64,000 bases of DNA from Fagopyrum homotropicum. Lineage: Eukaryota > Streptophyta > Magnoliopsida > Caryophyllales > Polygonaceae. Under the pieces are notes generated by a model. It was not told the origin of the DNA, did no database searches, and saw only the letters and a program-made list of their open reading frames with translations. Made by a program: the position numbers and the translations under genes. The DNA lies in NCBI GenBank assembly GCA_033239125.1, contig BSWB01000001.1, positions 30,113,501 through 30,177,500 of the forward strand. The letters run 5' to 3'. This document shows positions 1 through 11,650 of the stretch, one piece after another (the stretch's first letter is position 1; each line of letters starts with the position of its first letter).

Positions 1-680
1 ATAATATTTTTAGTAGTTTGGAAGGCAGATTGAGGTAGTTTATCTTTTGTCCAGAGATTGGACAATAAGTTTCTAGGATTTTTTTTTCGTTCTAATGCAC
101 GAATTCGAGTTTGCTTTGGTAAATATGATCATATCATCAGCAAATGATAGGAAAGGGATTGATGTTGCGTTCTTACATACGGAGAACTCAATATGGTTTC
201 CATAATTATTGTAGTCGTTTTGGATCATTTGTGCAAGGATTTCTGCTCCTAATATGAAAAGGTAGAGTGATAAGGGTCTCTTGTCAAAGTCCTTTTCCAG
301 AAAAGAATTTGTCATTTGGTCAATTGTTTACATGAACCGAGAAAGAAACTATGGAGATGAATTACTCGATCCATCCTACAATTTTTTTATTGAATCCAAC
401 CTTTTGGAAAATGAGAATGATAAATTTCCAGCTAACTTGGCCGTATACCTTTTCCATATCAAGTTTAATGATTATCCAACCTTTCTTGCCTTTTCTACTT
501 CGAAAAGAGTGGAAAATATCGTGTGCAATGATAATGTTATCATGTATTGACCTTTTAGTAACGAAAGCTCCTTGTAGAGAGTGAATGAGTTTTGACATGA
601 TGGGTTCCATTCTATTCGTAATGATTTTAGCAATTATTTTATATATTGTTGAACAACGGCTAAGATGTCTAAATTGATTA
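1..680 (-). pseudogene. LINE-1-type reverse transcriptase, C-terminal part of palm (LINE1 fragment)
   Basis: Minus-strand frames encode recognisable pieces of a plant L1 ORF2. Near 400-660 there is KIIAKIITNRM followed by QGAFVTKRSIHDNIIIAHD, typical of RT blocks in plant LINEs. Near 130 there is SFADDMIIF, the catalytic (F/Y)xDD box. The frame is broken between the two. The left end runs off the window. The RT continues at 3535 after removal of the solo LTR at 681-3529. Such RTs perform target-primed reverse transcription; this copy is dead because of stops, frameshifts and insertions. Confidence 0.85.
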
Positions 681-3529
681 TGTAACACCCCAAATTCTCG
701 GAACTCGGAGCGTTACTGGTTAGGACCTCACAATGGGTCCCGACCTCAATTTGACAACAATATTACTAGGATCTTGCAACAAGACACAAATAAGAAAAAC
801 CGAAATTTATAAAAAGTATTTGTAAAAGGATGAATGCAACAGAGTCTAACAGCCTATCGTACTTAAACAACGGAAAAGACTAACTGTCTTAACAAAAGGG
901 AAAGACAACAAAGCAACAACCCAAACCCCCACTCTAAAGAGTACGGAGACCCGGCTGACCATTACTTCCGGATCACTCAGCTGCTGTTATAACCTGCAGT
1001 AAATCTAAAAACACAACAAACTAACCATTAGCTAGTTATCTAAACATTAGGAGAATAATAATAGCACACACACACATAAAATAATAAACACTCATCATGC
1101 TTTCAAACAATCCATTTATTATCTTCATTTAAGTCATTCACTTTAATGATACTTATTTTGTGACACGAGGGATTCCCAAACCTCGCCTCCGCCCCCGTGT
1201 ACCCATCAGGAGTGGATCTGATGCATCTCACCGTGTACTTGTATGGTCTGGGTATAGAGAACCTCCCAGTCTCCTGGCAGAGCTGGGCAGTGATGTCACG
1301 GCCCGTTATACATACACTTGGGCCTTAACACATAATAACAACGGTCGTCCTAACAAGTTATTATAACACACATGGTAGACACACCACTATTATCACTCAA
1401 CTAATATCCAGAAACCAGCTAAGTAAGTCGCAAGGACTTACCTGTATCAAAGGTACTCCCAGTTGTCATATCACGCTCAGCTTCCCGTAGGAGAGTACTT
1501 TATGCCTGAATAACAAGGCACACAAATCAATAACTATCCGATATGCTAGAAGTCCTAAACTTCTAGTCTCGATGATCTCTATAGGATCATATAACAATAC
1601 GCTAGAAGGTTACTACTTCTAGTCTCACTGACCCTCACACGATCATATAACAATATACTAGGGTGTCCCAAACCTAGTCTCAAGAACTTCCGCATAAACC
1701 ACAAGACATAAAGTCCAACTCTAAGGAAAAATCTACTGAATTTGAACGATGACTATCATTCAAAATGACTATCTACTACTAAGGCTCGACTAACATACTA
1801 CTACTAAATCCCAAAACATATTGAGACTCTTACTCACTTGCCCAACCATGATTCCCTATGATATAATCTATAAAGATACACCATCCCAAACCATCTCCAA
1901 GAACACATACTTAAAACCTAGCACAATTCTTCTAAAACCAAACTATACTTAGACCCAACTTCGGAACGTCACAAATTCGGATTAAACCCATGGATCGTTC
2001 TCAAACTTTACCACATGTTACTATGTATATCCATAAACAACATATCCAAAATTCAAGTCCAATAGAGGTCAATAACCCATTCAAATCTATCTCACAAAAC
2101 TGCATCACAAGCAGTTTTTTCCTAACACTTAGAATATTCAGCAACAACAGAAAAAAAAACTGTTCAAGGTCCCAACTTCGAAAAATCACAACTACTAAAC
2201 CACTCGCTGGATCTTACTAAATTTTTGATATGTTTTACAACCATGTGTCAACTACATCATATTAAAATTTCAGCCAAAAAGGAGTAGTATTGCATACATA
2301 AATCTGGCCCCGAAGTTAGATGCTCGAAACAGTTTTGAAAACTCAGAAAAATGAAGCAGCTCCTTGAGATTTTTCTCCTAGGCTGTTATATATTGATTCA
2401 AAACAGTTTGGGACAACTATCATCATCGGTGTATGGAGGGAAACGTAAAGAAGATAGGTACGAGTCTTACTCAACCGACAAGGACGAGGAGAGGCATCAA
2501 TAACGATGTTGTGGCTCCTCGACTGATGCAAGACGAAGGCAAGACAAAGGAGCAGGGCTGCTTCCTTTGTGGTTGCTTGCTGGCTGCTGCTCGTTATATC
2601 ATCACAGGGAGGGCCGTTGCTGTTGCGGTGTCCTTGTGGAGGATAATGTCGACGCTGAAGTTGTCGACAGATCCTGGACTTGACGATACTCAGATAGGTT
2701 GACACAGCAGGGGTGTGAAGAGGTTGTTCTACTGTGATGCTTGTCCGGAGGGTTTAGCGTTTCTGTGCAGCTTGCTGGAGGAAGTCTGCAGCGTAGTGTG
2801 CAAGACCTTGGGCGAGGTTGTAGACGCCGCTTCTGTTGAGGGGAGAGGCACCGCCTGAAGACTACTCACATGCACCATACTGTGTGTGAGGAGGACAAGA
2901 GCGAGAGGTAGGAGAGGGATGATGGTGAGATGAGGCGCCGCGGAAGAAGCGTAAGGTTCTACTACGAATTGGTTCATGCGTTCGAAAGGGAAGACAATTG
3001 CGAGATCCCGTCCTTAATTGCTCGATCGTATACGAAGACTTGCCATACAAGAGAGGGAAGGACGTGGATTGCGTACGGTGTAAGGGGGACGGAAAAAAAT
3101 GGCGCTCCAACTGCACGTCTGAAGGCTTGAAAACAGCTTAGGGTTTTCCAAGTAGCTGCTTCTTCCTTGTTGGGCTCGTAACATGGAATGAAGGATGAGG
3201 TGGCGGCCCAACATCAAGCAAGGCTAAGTGGAGTGGCTTGTCATGGGCCTTGCCATGGTTGTCTAATGGCCTTGTCATTCTTGTCATGCAAGAGTGATCT
3301 TGTGGGAGTATTTTAAGAAGTGATTTTATGTGATCAACTTCACATAAAATCATAGATATTGGTAAGAAATATTTTATGTGATTAACTTCTTGAATAAAAA
3401 AAAAAAGAATTTTTCAAATGAAAGAAGTATTGTGAAAATTGTACCATTTTATGGGAATTATAATTTCACATAAAATGATAGGATTATGTTTACTCGAAAA
3501 TAACGAAATTTAAAATTCCGGGTATTACA
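681..3529 (-). mobile_element. Solo LTR of a chromovirus-type Ty3/gypsy element, TSD GATTA
   Basis: The 2849-bp block begins TGTAACACCC and ends GGTATTACA, and is flanked by GATTA at 676-680 and 3530-3534. Its first about 120 bp match the start of the minus-oriented LTR at 60173 closely (the TAGGACCTCACAATGGGTCC stretch is shared), and more loosely the reverse complement of the D LTR end. No primer-binding site, polypurine tract or internal gene lies next to it, so it is a solo LTR left by LTR-LTR recombination. Short open frames inside it show no conserved domain and I treat them as non-coding. It interrupts the LINE1 RT. Confidence 0.88.
3321..3352. repeat. Hairpin inside the solo LTR
   Basis: A 13-bp perfect inverted repeat (TGATTTTATGTGA at 3321-3333 and its complement at 3340-3352) has a 6-nt loop. 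Looser copies of the same arm lie at about 3370-3382 and 3465-3478, so the start of this LTR is rich in the TTTTATGTGA word. Confidence 0.7.
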
Positions 3530-3534
3530 GATTA

Positions 3535-4237
3535 ATAGGAAGTATGATTGTTTACTTTTTGGAATTAATATTATGAAAGTGTGACTTATTTGTTTGAATA
3601 GTTTTACACTTTTGAAAAAGTTCTTAATTGCTTTGGAAGCGTATGCTTCCACAATATGGTGGTGTTTCTGGTAGAAGCCGGTGGACATACCTTCAGGTCT
3701 TGGGAATTTATCACATTCGATGTCAAAGATAGTATTTTTTTATTTCTTCATTTGTTGGTGGTTTTGTTAGCCTTTCATTGTCTTCATTATTGACTTTGTT
3801 CTTGATGAGTTGAAGCTTTTCTTCCATTATGTTTTTATCTAGTGGGAAGCTAGTAATTTTGCACACAAATTCTTTTTTAACTTCCATTTTGTTTTCATTT
3901 TTAGTTGAAGTAATTGCCCTATTTGAATCTATTAATTCCTTTAGATGCTTCCTATTTCTTCTACCGGTAGCAATCCGGTGAAAGTAATTAGAGTTAGTGT
4001 CGATGTTTCTCAGGTTTTTTTTTATTCTTTATTCTTTGTCTCCATATCTTTGGTAAAAGTTGATGATATGATTTTGTTTTATAAGAAGAATTCTTTGAAG
4101 ATTTTCAACTCTTTGGTTTATGTTCGGCTGTGATAGGCCTCGAATATCCAAGAGTTAGATTTCAACTTCTTTCATTTGTTTGAAAATATTTTCAAAGTTT
4201 ATTTTGCTCCATTCTTTAGGTTTTATTTTTCAAAGCT
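3535..4237 (-). pseudogene. LINE-1-type ORF2, region between endonuclease and RT (LINE1 fragment)
   Basis: Minus-strand translation gives TFIILIPKSK (3540-3580), the start of the RT domain, preceded by degenerate sequence ending NYFHRIATGRRNRKHLKEL (about 3920-3980), the conserved block before RT in plant L1 ORF2. The frame has stops. It joins 1-680 across the solo LTR and 22819-23642 across element D, with both joins restored when TSDs are removed. This proves that one LINE was the original target. Confidence 0.82.
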
Positions 4238-5925
4238 TGTAACGCCCAGTTTTGGCCGTCACCGCCCCCACGGTGACAGTGACCGCAGTCGCGGCCGGGT
4301 CAGCCTGCCCCTGCGGCTGACCCCAGATCGTGCCCGATTTGTTTTGTTCGTTTTATATTTTCTTTCCTTTCTTAGAGATCCGATATTCTATCTTTTGGGC
4401 CAACTTTCCTTCTATCTTCTAAAATAATTCCTGACCTTCCTTGTTCTTTCCCAACTGTTCTCTTTATATTCCCGCATTCTCTTCCATTTTCCTCTTCTTG
4501 CTTACGTTCTTCTTCAACCTCGAGTAAAGCTGCAGCCTTTTCTTGCGAACCTCTGCAGAATCGTGTAAATTCTTCATCCCTTGATCCTTCTGACCTTCAT
4601 GAATCGTTGTTGCGTGCTTCTTCTTCTCTTTCTCCCCTTCTTCGTTTCTTTCTTTTCCTTCACCTGAATCAAGATTGAATCTTGGTTCTTGTTTGTCCTT
4701 CGTTGTTTTTTTGTATGTGTTTCCAGGCTCCTTTGGTTGAGTTTTGTCGTGTGTGGATTGAAGATTCGAGCTTTAATCTCCCTGTTGTGCCGTTGTTGTC
4801 AAAAGAAGCCCGACGGTTACTGTTGTCTGTCAATCGCTCCCGCGCCTAGAACAAGCCGCCCCTGCGGCTGCAAGCGTGTGCCGCCCCTGCGCCTCTTGTT
4901 GACCGCCCCTGCGGTTTCCTCTTTAGTAACTCTTGTCTTTGGTGAGTTATTTCCTTCCTTGATTCCTCATTCTTTCCTTGAGCTGTTTTGTTCCTTGGGG
5001 AACCTTTGAGTCTAGGAATCGGCTTCATAGCACGTTTGAGATCTGTTAGAGATCATTGAGACTAGAAGTTGTAGACTTTTAGCTTGCGGTTCGTTTTGTT
5101 ATTAGTGATGCCTTGTTTGAGTAGGCATATATTCTTTCCTTCAGGAAACTGAGCAGTTAACTGACCCTTGTGTTACCTTTGAGTGAGGTAAGTCCCTTGG
5201 ACTTACTTAGTTGCGTTATATATATTGGTTTGACCGTATTGGTTGTGTTTGTTGTTTATTGTTATAACAGAAAATCGGACTAGGATGACCTTATACCTTA
5301 ATTGACCCAAGTGTATTATATCCGAGCAGTGACCGCTTGTCCAATTCAAAATGGGGAAATTGGGAAGTGCTCTTGCGACCAATCCAATAGGTAACGGAGG
5401 GATGTATCGCCTCTATTCCTGTTGGTAAAAGGGGACGTAGGCGAGATCACGGTGATTCTCGTGTGACAACATAAGTTGAATTAGTAATGTGATTAACGTA
5501 ATGAAAGAAAATAATCGGTTGTGTGAGAACATGCTATGTGTTTACTTTCTTATATGTGTTTGTGCCTTTACTGTCTTTCTGACATGCAGAATGTTAGCTA
5601 ACAGTTTTATACCGATGTTGTAGATCCCTTGTAGGTTAGAGATGCTGCCGAGTGATCTGGACGGTGTGGTCTGCCGGGGTTCCCGTACATTATAGGACGG
5701 GATCAGGTTTATATTTCTATTGTTATCTTTTCAGTTCATTGTTTAACTTGGCTGTGAGTCCTTTTCTTTCCCCTTTTGTTAAATATGTCTTTTATATAGT
5801 TTTGATTTTCATCTATTTGTGCCTTGTTGCAAGATCCGATGATACTGCTGTTACTTTGAGGGTCGAGACCCATTGTGAGGTCCTAGCCCGTAACACTTCG
5901 AGTTCCCGAAACTTGGGGTGTTACA
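4238..5925 (+). repeat. Element D 5' LTR
   Basis: This is a direct repeat of 21141-22813. It begins TGTAACGCCC and ends GGTGTTACA. A TTATATT stretch near 4464 followed by pyrimidine-rich sequence could be the core promoter. The segment 4849-4914 holds repeated CCGCCCCTGCGG-like inverted words. Confidence 0.93.
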
Positions 5926-5928
5926 ATA

Positions 5929-5946
5929 TGGTATCAAAGCTCTAGG
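5929..5946 (+). other. Element D primer-binding site (initiator tRNA-Met type)
   Basis: TGGTATCAAAGC lies 3 nt after the LTR end. Plant Ty3/gypsy and Copia elements use TGGTATCAGAGC, complementary to the 3' end of initiator tRNA-Met; there is one mismatch here. Confidence 0.85.
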
Positions 5947-6170
5947 TTTACAACAATGACACTCGAAATCTTCTAAATGTCGAATATATATATAAACAGA
6001 ACCCGCAAGGGGGTCTATCTTTTTAAAAAGGGGTTTTTATTTTTAAACTTGTTGGTTTGGGATAGATGTACGGGCGACCACCACTATCTCCGCGGATCTC
6101 AACAACTTAATTTTTTTTTGTTGGCCTGTTATGTGTTTTTCCTGGATTTTTGTAATAGTTGATAGTATGA

Positions 6171-6172
<2 letters not shown>

Positions 6173-6206
<34 letters not shown>
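6173..6206. repeat. (AT)n microsatellite in the element D leader
   Basis: About 17 AT units lie between the primer site and the gag region. Confidence 0.95.
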
Positions 6207-6208
<2 letters not shown>

Positions 6209-6219
6209 TGTAGGGTGAG

Positions 6220-7190
6220 GAAGGGGTCGACCACCTCTTCCACCTGCATTCCGCGGACGAGGACGTGTCGGAAGACCTCCATTAGTTAGAGGTCAGGGCC
6301 AAGCCCCTGTTGCTGATCCGCCCATCGTTGAGGCGTTTGCTGAGGAAGTTTTTGAGAGTGTTGGTCCCGAGGCAAGGAACGGGACCGCTGCTAGGTCAGG
6401 AGCACATAGAGCATAGTCGACCGAGTCTGGTCAAGTTTCCATCGGAGTATCTACATACTGCAACTACGTTTAGAGAGTCGAGGAGGCAATCAGGACTGGA
6501 GGACCCGTCCCAGCACCGCCAGTACCCACGGGGTCAGCTGAGGTTTCGCAAAGAGTGACGCAGGTTGTTGTTGCACTTGTGAGAGCTATTAAGGTTGTCA
6601 AAGTACCGGATCAAGTGAGAGAACCGAGACCTAACTGTTGGTTGAAGTCTTTCAACCAGCTGAAGGTTCCTCCTTTCGAGGGAAAGTCAGGGTTAGAGGT
6701 GGAGCTTTGGCTTGGTCATGTAGATTCTGCTATGGAGGCGATCCGTTGCCCAGAGGGTTGTCAAATCGGTATAGTATAGACCTTTCTGCGTGATCAGGGT
6801 CATTATTGGTAGAGGACCATCCGCAATAAGGTCACAAGTTACGAGTAGATGAGGACTATGATCAGGGATCGCTATTGCCTTGCAGCGATGAGGAGAGATC
6901 GACTAAAAGATTTCTTTGAGGCTGATTGTGAGGACATTCCTATTGTTGAGATTGTCAACAAGCTCCAAGAGAAGTTATCACTACTGGGTCCTTCTGCACC
7001 ACTTGAGGATCAACATGTGTATCTGTTATCTCGGAGATTGAGAGAGTCTACACGTCCTTACCTTGTTGGCTTCCGATGCGAGTCCTTGACGGATTATCAG
7101 GACAGAGCATCAGCTTATGAGAGGGACCGACCGGGTCCCAGGAGAGTTCATGAGCTGAGGAGTGCAGTGGAGCCGACCGGTCCAACGACC
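6220..7190 (+). pseudogene. Element D gag (broken)
   Basis: An open stretch from about 6225 to 6413 encodes a Gly/Arg-rich start (FRGRGRVGRPPLVRGQGQ) like chromovirus Gag N-termini, ending in TAG. At 6640-6780 FNQLKVPPFEGKSGLEVELWL is the start of the Retrotrans_gag domain, and 6849-7130 continues it. Several stops and frameshifts separate the pieces. The CCHC zinc knuckle expected between Gag and protease is missing: sequence passes from the gag tail straight into the protease leader, so a deletion is likely near 7130-7190. Confidence 0.8.
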
Positions 7191-7195
7191 ACAAA

Positions 7196-7626
7196 CACGA
7201 TTCATATTAATGGTTTTCTTGTCAAAGTTCTTTTCGATACCGGTGCTACACATTCTTTTATATTTGATGCATGTGTAGTTAGATTGCCTTAGTTACTGTA
7301 GAGGGGAGACCTTTCTTTATAGGGTTATCTAATAGAGGTAAGATTAGAGGTACACAGGAGGTTTGCGATTTCCCTATTAGATTGGGAGATCGCGATTGGC
7401 CAACTGACTTTTTTTTCATGTACTTAGTACATGAAGAGGTTATTCTGGGCATGGATTGGATGGATCGACATCAAGCAATTATGGACATCGGTAAGAGGAC
7501 CGTGACGGTGACTACGGAGTTAGGACATGTGGAGATTTTCCGAGGATGGGATCTCAAAAAGACCGGTATAGTCATCAGCGCAGTCCGAGCTGTGAGAATT
7601 ATTGGTCACGGTTGTGCGGCTTTTTA
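7196..7626 (+). pseudogene. Element D retropepsin-type protease (broken)
   Basis: VLFDTGATHSFI at about 7229-7262 contains the catalytic DTGA triad of the retropepsin family. VILGMDWMDRHQAIMD at about 7440-7485 is the conserved C-terminal half. A stop follows VRLP at 7290 and the frame changes. The protein would cleave the Gag-Pol polyprotein; this copy cannot be made whole. Confidence 0.83.
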
Positions 7627-7636
7627 GTGCTATGCG

Positions 7637-7995
7637 ATGAAGGATAGTACGAGTCCAGCGCTTGAGAAGATTCCAGTATCAAGAGATTTTAACGACGTTT
7701 TCAGAGAGCCATCAGGCTTGCCTCCACAAAGGAGTGTAGACTTTAGCATTGAGATAGAACCCGGGATGAGACCGATATCGAAGGCTCCCTACCGCATGAC
7801 GCCTATTGAGATGCTTGAGCTGAAGAAGAAGCTTGAGGAGTTAGATGAGAAGGGCTTTATCTGCCCTAGTGTATCTCCTTGGGGCGCACCAATACTCTTC
7901 GTCAGGAAGAAAGACGAGTCGATAAGGTAATGTATTGACTACCGAGAGCTTAATAAGGTGACAATCAAGAATAAGTACCCATTGCCCCGTATCGA
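7637..7995 (+). pseudogene. Element D reverse transcriptase, N-terminal part
   Basis: This encodes FRISKAPYRM-like sequence (RPISKAPYRMTPIEMLELKK) and SPWGAPILFVRKKD, then an in-frame TAA at about 7928 before CIDYRELNKVTIKNKYPLPRIDD. The last codons, RIDD, are cut by the N1 insertion and resume at 18376, with ATCGA duplicated on both sides. Confidence 0.88.
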
Positions 7996-9823
7996 TGATA
8001 ACACGATTTATGACTTAGGTTTAGGTAATCATTTAGATAGATTTCTCACTCATTCATGCATGGTTTAGCACTAGTTCACGACGTTTGCACTCAATTCACT
8101 TATTTTGTCGAGATAGACGTCTACACGGACTTGTGCATTGCTTTGTAGGTATTTTGGGAGATTTAGGAGCTAAATCGAGCGTTTGAGGATCGTTCATCAA
8201 GATGACACACCCTCGGACTCATTAGGATGCAAGCTAGAGGCTAATGAGGACTCATGGAACCTTGCCAACACAAGCCATGCACCGAATCGAAGCTTAATGA
8301 TCAAAGGCAAAGCTGAAGGTCCAAATCACGGTTCACTGGAAGTCCACGGCCGTGGAACTGCCCGTGGATTTTGCCAGGTTTTCGTGACAGCTGTGCCACG
8401 ATCTCTTGGCCAGCTCTTGCAAAGTTGTAGTATAAAAGTGGTCCTGCATTGGCTGAGAGAATCATCTTGGAGCAGCTCTCCATTATCCACTATCATCCAA
8501 TCAAAATATTCTCTCAACAAGAAGATTCTTGGAAGAAGGAGGTAGAAGGAAGCTACCATTGGAGGAAGAGCTTCATTGGAGAAGAAGAAGAGCACACCAT
8601 TGATAGATTTTGATAGCTTTGTAGTGAAGAATTTCGGAATCGATTTCTAGAGATTGTATGAACCATTTGAACCTTCTTTAAGAAGGGTTGTGAGTCATTC
8701 TAATTCCATATTTCAGCTTAGTTTTGTTTACCTCTCTTGTTCATCTCTTTCTTTTCATTATCTTGCAAATGGAAGCCATGATTTTATGTTTGATGATTTC
8801 GATTGTTATGATGTATGTTGTAGGCTAAATAGATGTGATTCTAGGGTAAGGAAAGGATGGTTGTGGCTAGGACTATGATAGGATGGACTTAGATTAGCCC
8901 TTGGATGACTCTCTTGCTTGGACGTAGTTTCTGTTGGAGTCCATGGTTTGTTCTTGCCTTTCCACGGCCGTAGAAGGTGTAGAACAGCCCGTGATTCTCC
9001 CTTGTTTGACGGATCTAGCTTTAGATTGTTAGAATGTTGAAATCCTAAGTGTTTGTTGAGCTAAATCTACCCTAGGGTGACCTAGTGTTAGCTACTAAGT
9101 GTTAGAAGAGACTTACCCGGTGATTCTTGCTCTTAGATTTCAAAGATGACAAACCCTAGGTAGTGGTGAGCTTAGTAAGCTGCCATTGGACTAAGTGTGC
9201 TAGGATAGTTGTTTAGGACTAACCCTTTCGAGACTTACCAGGTAAGGATAGGTTAGCTTCCTAGGCAAAATCAGGTTTGTGTAGAATTCCATCCCTTAGG
9301 TTCTTAGAGACCTACCCGGTGATAAGACCTTAGGAACGGATTAGTGGACCATGAGACCTACCCGGTGATTGATCCCAATCTAGAAACACTTATTCCCAAC
9401 ACATCATAGTTTATCCAAGGAACGATTAGATAGCTTGAGTCCTATGCCATAGCCGGAGTTTCCAACCCCTAGAATCGCTTCTCTCTTTTGATTCATATCT
9501 CGTGTTTAGCTTGTTTGTTCGTGTTGATTCGTTAGCTTAGTTGATTGTTTACTTTGCATGAATTGTGATCCTTGATTGATCACCAAAAAAACCAACCAAA
9601 AATAATTGAGATTTTCATTTCTTTATTTCTCTTTTCTTAACCTAGATCTTCATTAGACTTAATCATAAATCGAATCAATCTCACCTTAGTCTTTGTGTTC
9701 GACCTCGGAATACTATCCCTACTACAAAACGACCCGTACACTGAGGGTTTCGCTAGGAGTTAGGATAAATATAACGAGAATATAAATTTAAAACCAATTG
9801 CGTATCACATCCTGAGCGTAACA
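7996..9823 (+). repeat. Element N1 5' LTR
   Basis: This direct repeat of 16549-18375 begins TGATAACACG and ends GAGCGTAACA. It contains ACGGCCGT palindromes at 8346 and 8964, a TATA-like box at 8431-8438, and four spaced copies of a TACCCGGTGA-like word (about 9115, 9236, 9313, 9360). Confidence 0.96.
8431..8438 (+). promoter_or_regulatory. TATA-like box of the N1 LTR promoter
   Basis: TATAAAAG lies 78 bp after an ACGGCCGT palindrome and is repeated in the 3' LTR at 16984-16991. It is the most promoter-like site in this LTR. No transcription data are available. Confidence 0.6.
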
Positions 9824-9831
9824 AGTTTTTT

Positions 9832-9849
9832 TGGCGTCGTTGCCGGGGA
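9832..9849 (+). other. N1 primer-binding site (tRNA-Asp type)
   Basis: TGGCGTCGTTGCCGGGGA lies 8 nt after the LTR. The complement of the plant tRNA-Asp(GTC) 3' end is TGGCGCCGTTGCCGGGGA, so N1 has one C-to-T change. Athila elements typically use this tRNA. Confidence 0.85.
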
Positions 9850-9964
9850 CTAGGTCTAGATTGAGTCTATTTTGTGATTGTTTATAGTGTAGATCTTTCT
9901 TGTTGCTTTTGATCTCTTTTTGGTTTGTGTCTTTGCTTTTCAGGACATCTCACTCTTTAGGTGT

Positions 9965-11650
9965 ATGCGAAGATCTTGTGGCAAGGATTTAGCTCCATTC
10001 GACCCCGAACCGGAGAAAACCCTTAGATCTAGATCCAAGAGCATTAAAAGGGAAAAGAGATGGCCGGAAGAGATCTCCAAGCCGAGTTGGACGTGGCTTT
10101 AGAGCAAATTAGGATAAGGGATGAAACTTTGGAGAATGAAAGGAGACTTGCCAATGAGAGGCAAGAGGCAACTAGGAGGGAGATTGAGGAGATTAGGCAA
10201 GCTCTTGTGCAAAGAGAACTTAACCGTCAACAACCTCCTCCACCTCCACCACAACCGCAGCCGGCGGCGGTGAATATTAGGGTTGTGACCATTGCTGTTG
10301 GGGCAACGTATGGATCCGGCACAAAGAGCACACCGTCCGGGTGTGAACTTAGGAGATCCCGCAGCCCACGATTACGAACTCCGCCCTCAAGTTCTACAAA
10401 TGATCCGGCATAATCAATTTGGAGGGATGGAAGGAGAGTCTCCTCATCAACACTTGATGAACTATGAGATTTTGATGGAGCCTTTTAGACCGCCAAGATT
10501 GGAGAGCAACAACAATAAGCTTAGGGCTTTTTCCTTCTCTCTTAAGGATAAAGCCTTGGCTTGGTATCAATCTATTCCACAAGGGCGAGTTGGTACTTGG
10601 GAGGAGATGATAACCGAGTTTTTGACTAAGTTCTTCCCACCTTCCAAGACTACCGAGTTAAGAGGAAAGATCAATGCCTTCGTGATGAAGGATAGAGAGA
10701 GTTTATTCAAATCTTGAGAGAGGTTCAAAGACCTTCTCCTAGATTGTCCACACCATGGTATACCGAAAATTGAGCTATTGGAAATCTACTTCAAAGGACT
10801 TGATGAAGATAGCCAATTCAAGCTCCAATCTCTTTCCGGTGGGACTTTTATGGAGAAGCATGTGGATGATGCTTGGGAGTTTGTGGAGAAGCAAGCTCTA
10901 GTGATTGAGAAATACTCCCATAGGAAGAGTGAAGGGAGAAAGGCGGGAGCATATGAGGTGAGTGAGGTTACCATGAGCAATTTCAAGCTTGACGCCATCA
11001 ACAACGAGCTAAAGTCCTTGAGGGAGTTGTGTGCTACAACTTTGAAGAACCAAGCAACTCCTCAAGTGCTTCCACAAGCTAACTTATCTTCCAAGGAGGA
11101 AGATGTGAATTACATGGGAAGGGGCAATTACAACAACTATCAAGGCCCAAGGAACTTCAACAACAACCGGCAATTCAACAATTACCGGCCTAACCACAAC
11201 CATCCCGGATTTTCCTACTCTAACCCGGATGGAGCCTTGAACCCTCCCACTTCCACAAGCACAAGCACAACTCCACCGCCAAAAGCTTCACAAGAACCTC
11301 CACCCGGATTTACTCAACCTCCAAAGGATAGAACCGAAATGATGTTTGAGCAATTGCTTGGAAGGTTGAGTGGTCTTGAGAGCACGGTGACTTCCATTTC
11401 CAAGGCTCAAAAGGTGTTGGAAGCACAAGTGTTCCAAAAGGCGGGTGAAGCCCATAGAGATCCGGGAAAGCTTCCCGGAAGAACCGAAGACAACCCAAGA
11501 GGCCAAGTATTGGCCATCACTACAAGGAGTGGGTTGAGTATGAAAGATCCTTTGCCCAAGGAGAATGCTAAAGGGAAACAAGTGGTGATAGAGAAAGAGA
11601 CTTTGCAAAGAGATGGAGGCAAGATCAAGGATGTAGAGCCAACTTATGTG
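9965..11650 (+). pseudogene. N1 gag (frameshifted, one stop)
   Basis: The start MRRSCGKDLAPFDPEPEKTL parallels the B and C Gag start. The frame then shifts at about 10060 and again near 10290. From GQRMDP at 10292 it stays open except for a TGA at 10715-10717, where relatives have a Trp codon. The core (HNQFGGMEGESPHQHLMNYE, LAWYQSIPQG, TEFLTKFFPPSKT) is the Athila Gag domain. A tail rich in Asn (NYNNYQGPRNFNNNRQFNN, about 11125-11190) replaces the usual CCHC knuckle. An acidic coiled-coil-like segment sits near 10100-10210. Confidence 0.88.

Noticed and set aside
2343..3353. Several minus- and plus-strand frames of 60-120 codons as genes
   Set aside because: They overlap one another within the solo LTR, have no domain or splice logic and no counterpart elsewhere.
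8183..8545. 120-codon frame present in both N1 LTRs as a conserved gene
   Set aside because: Identity simply reflects the recent LTR duplication; it lies across the TATA region and has no domain.
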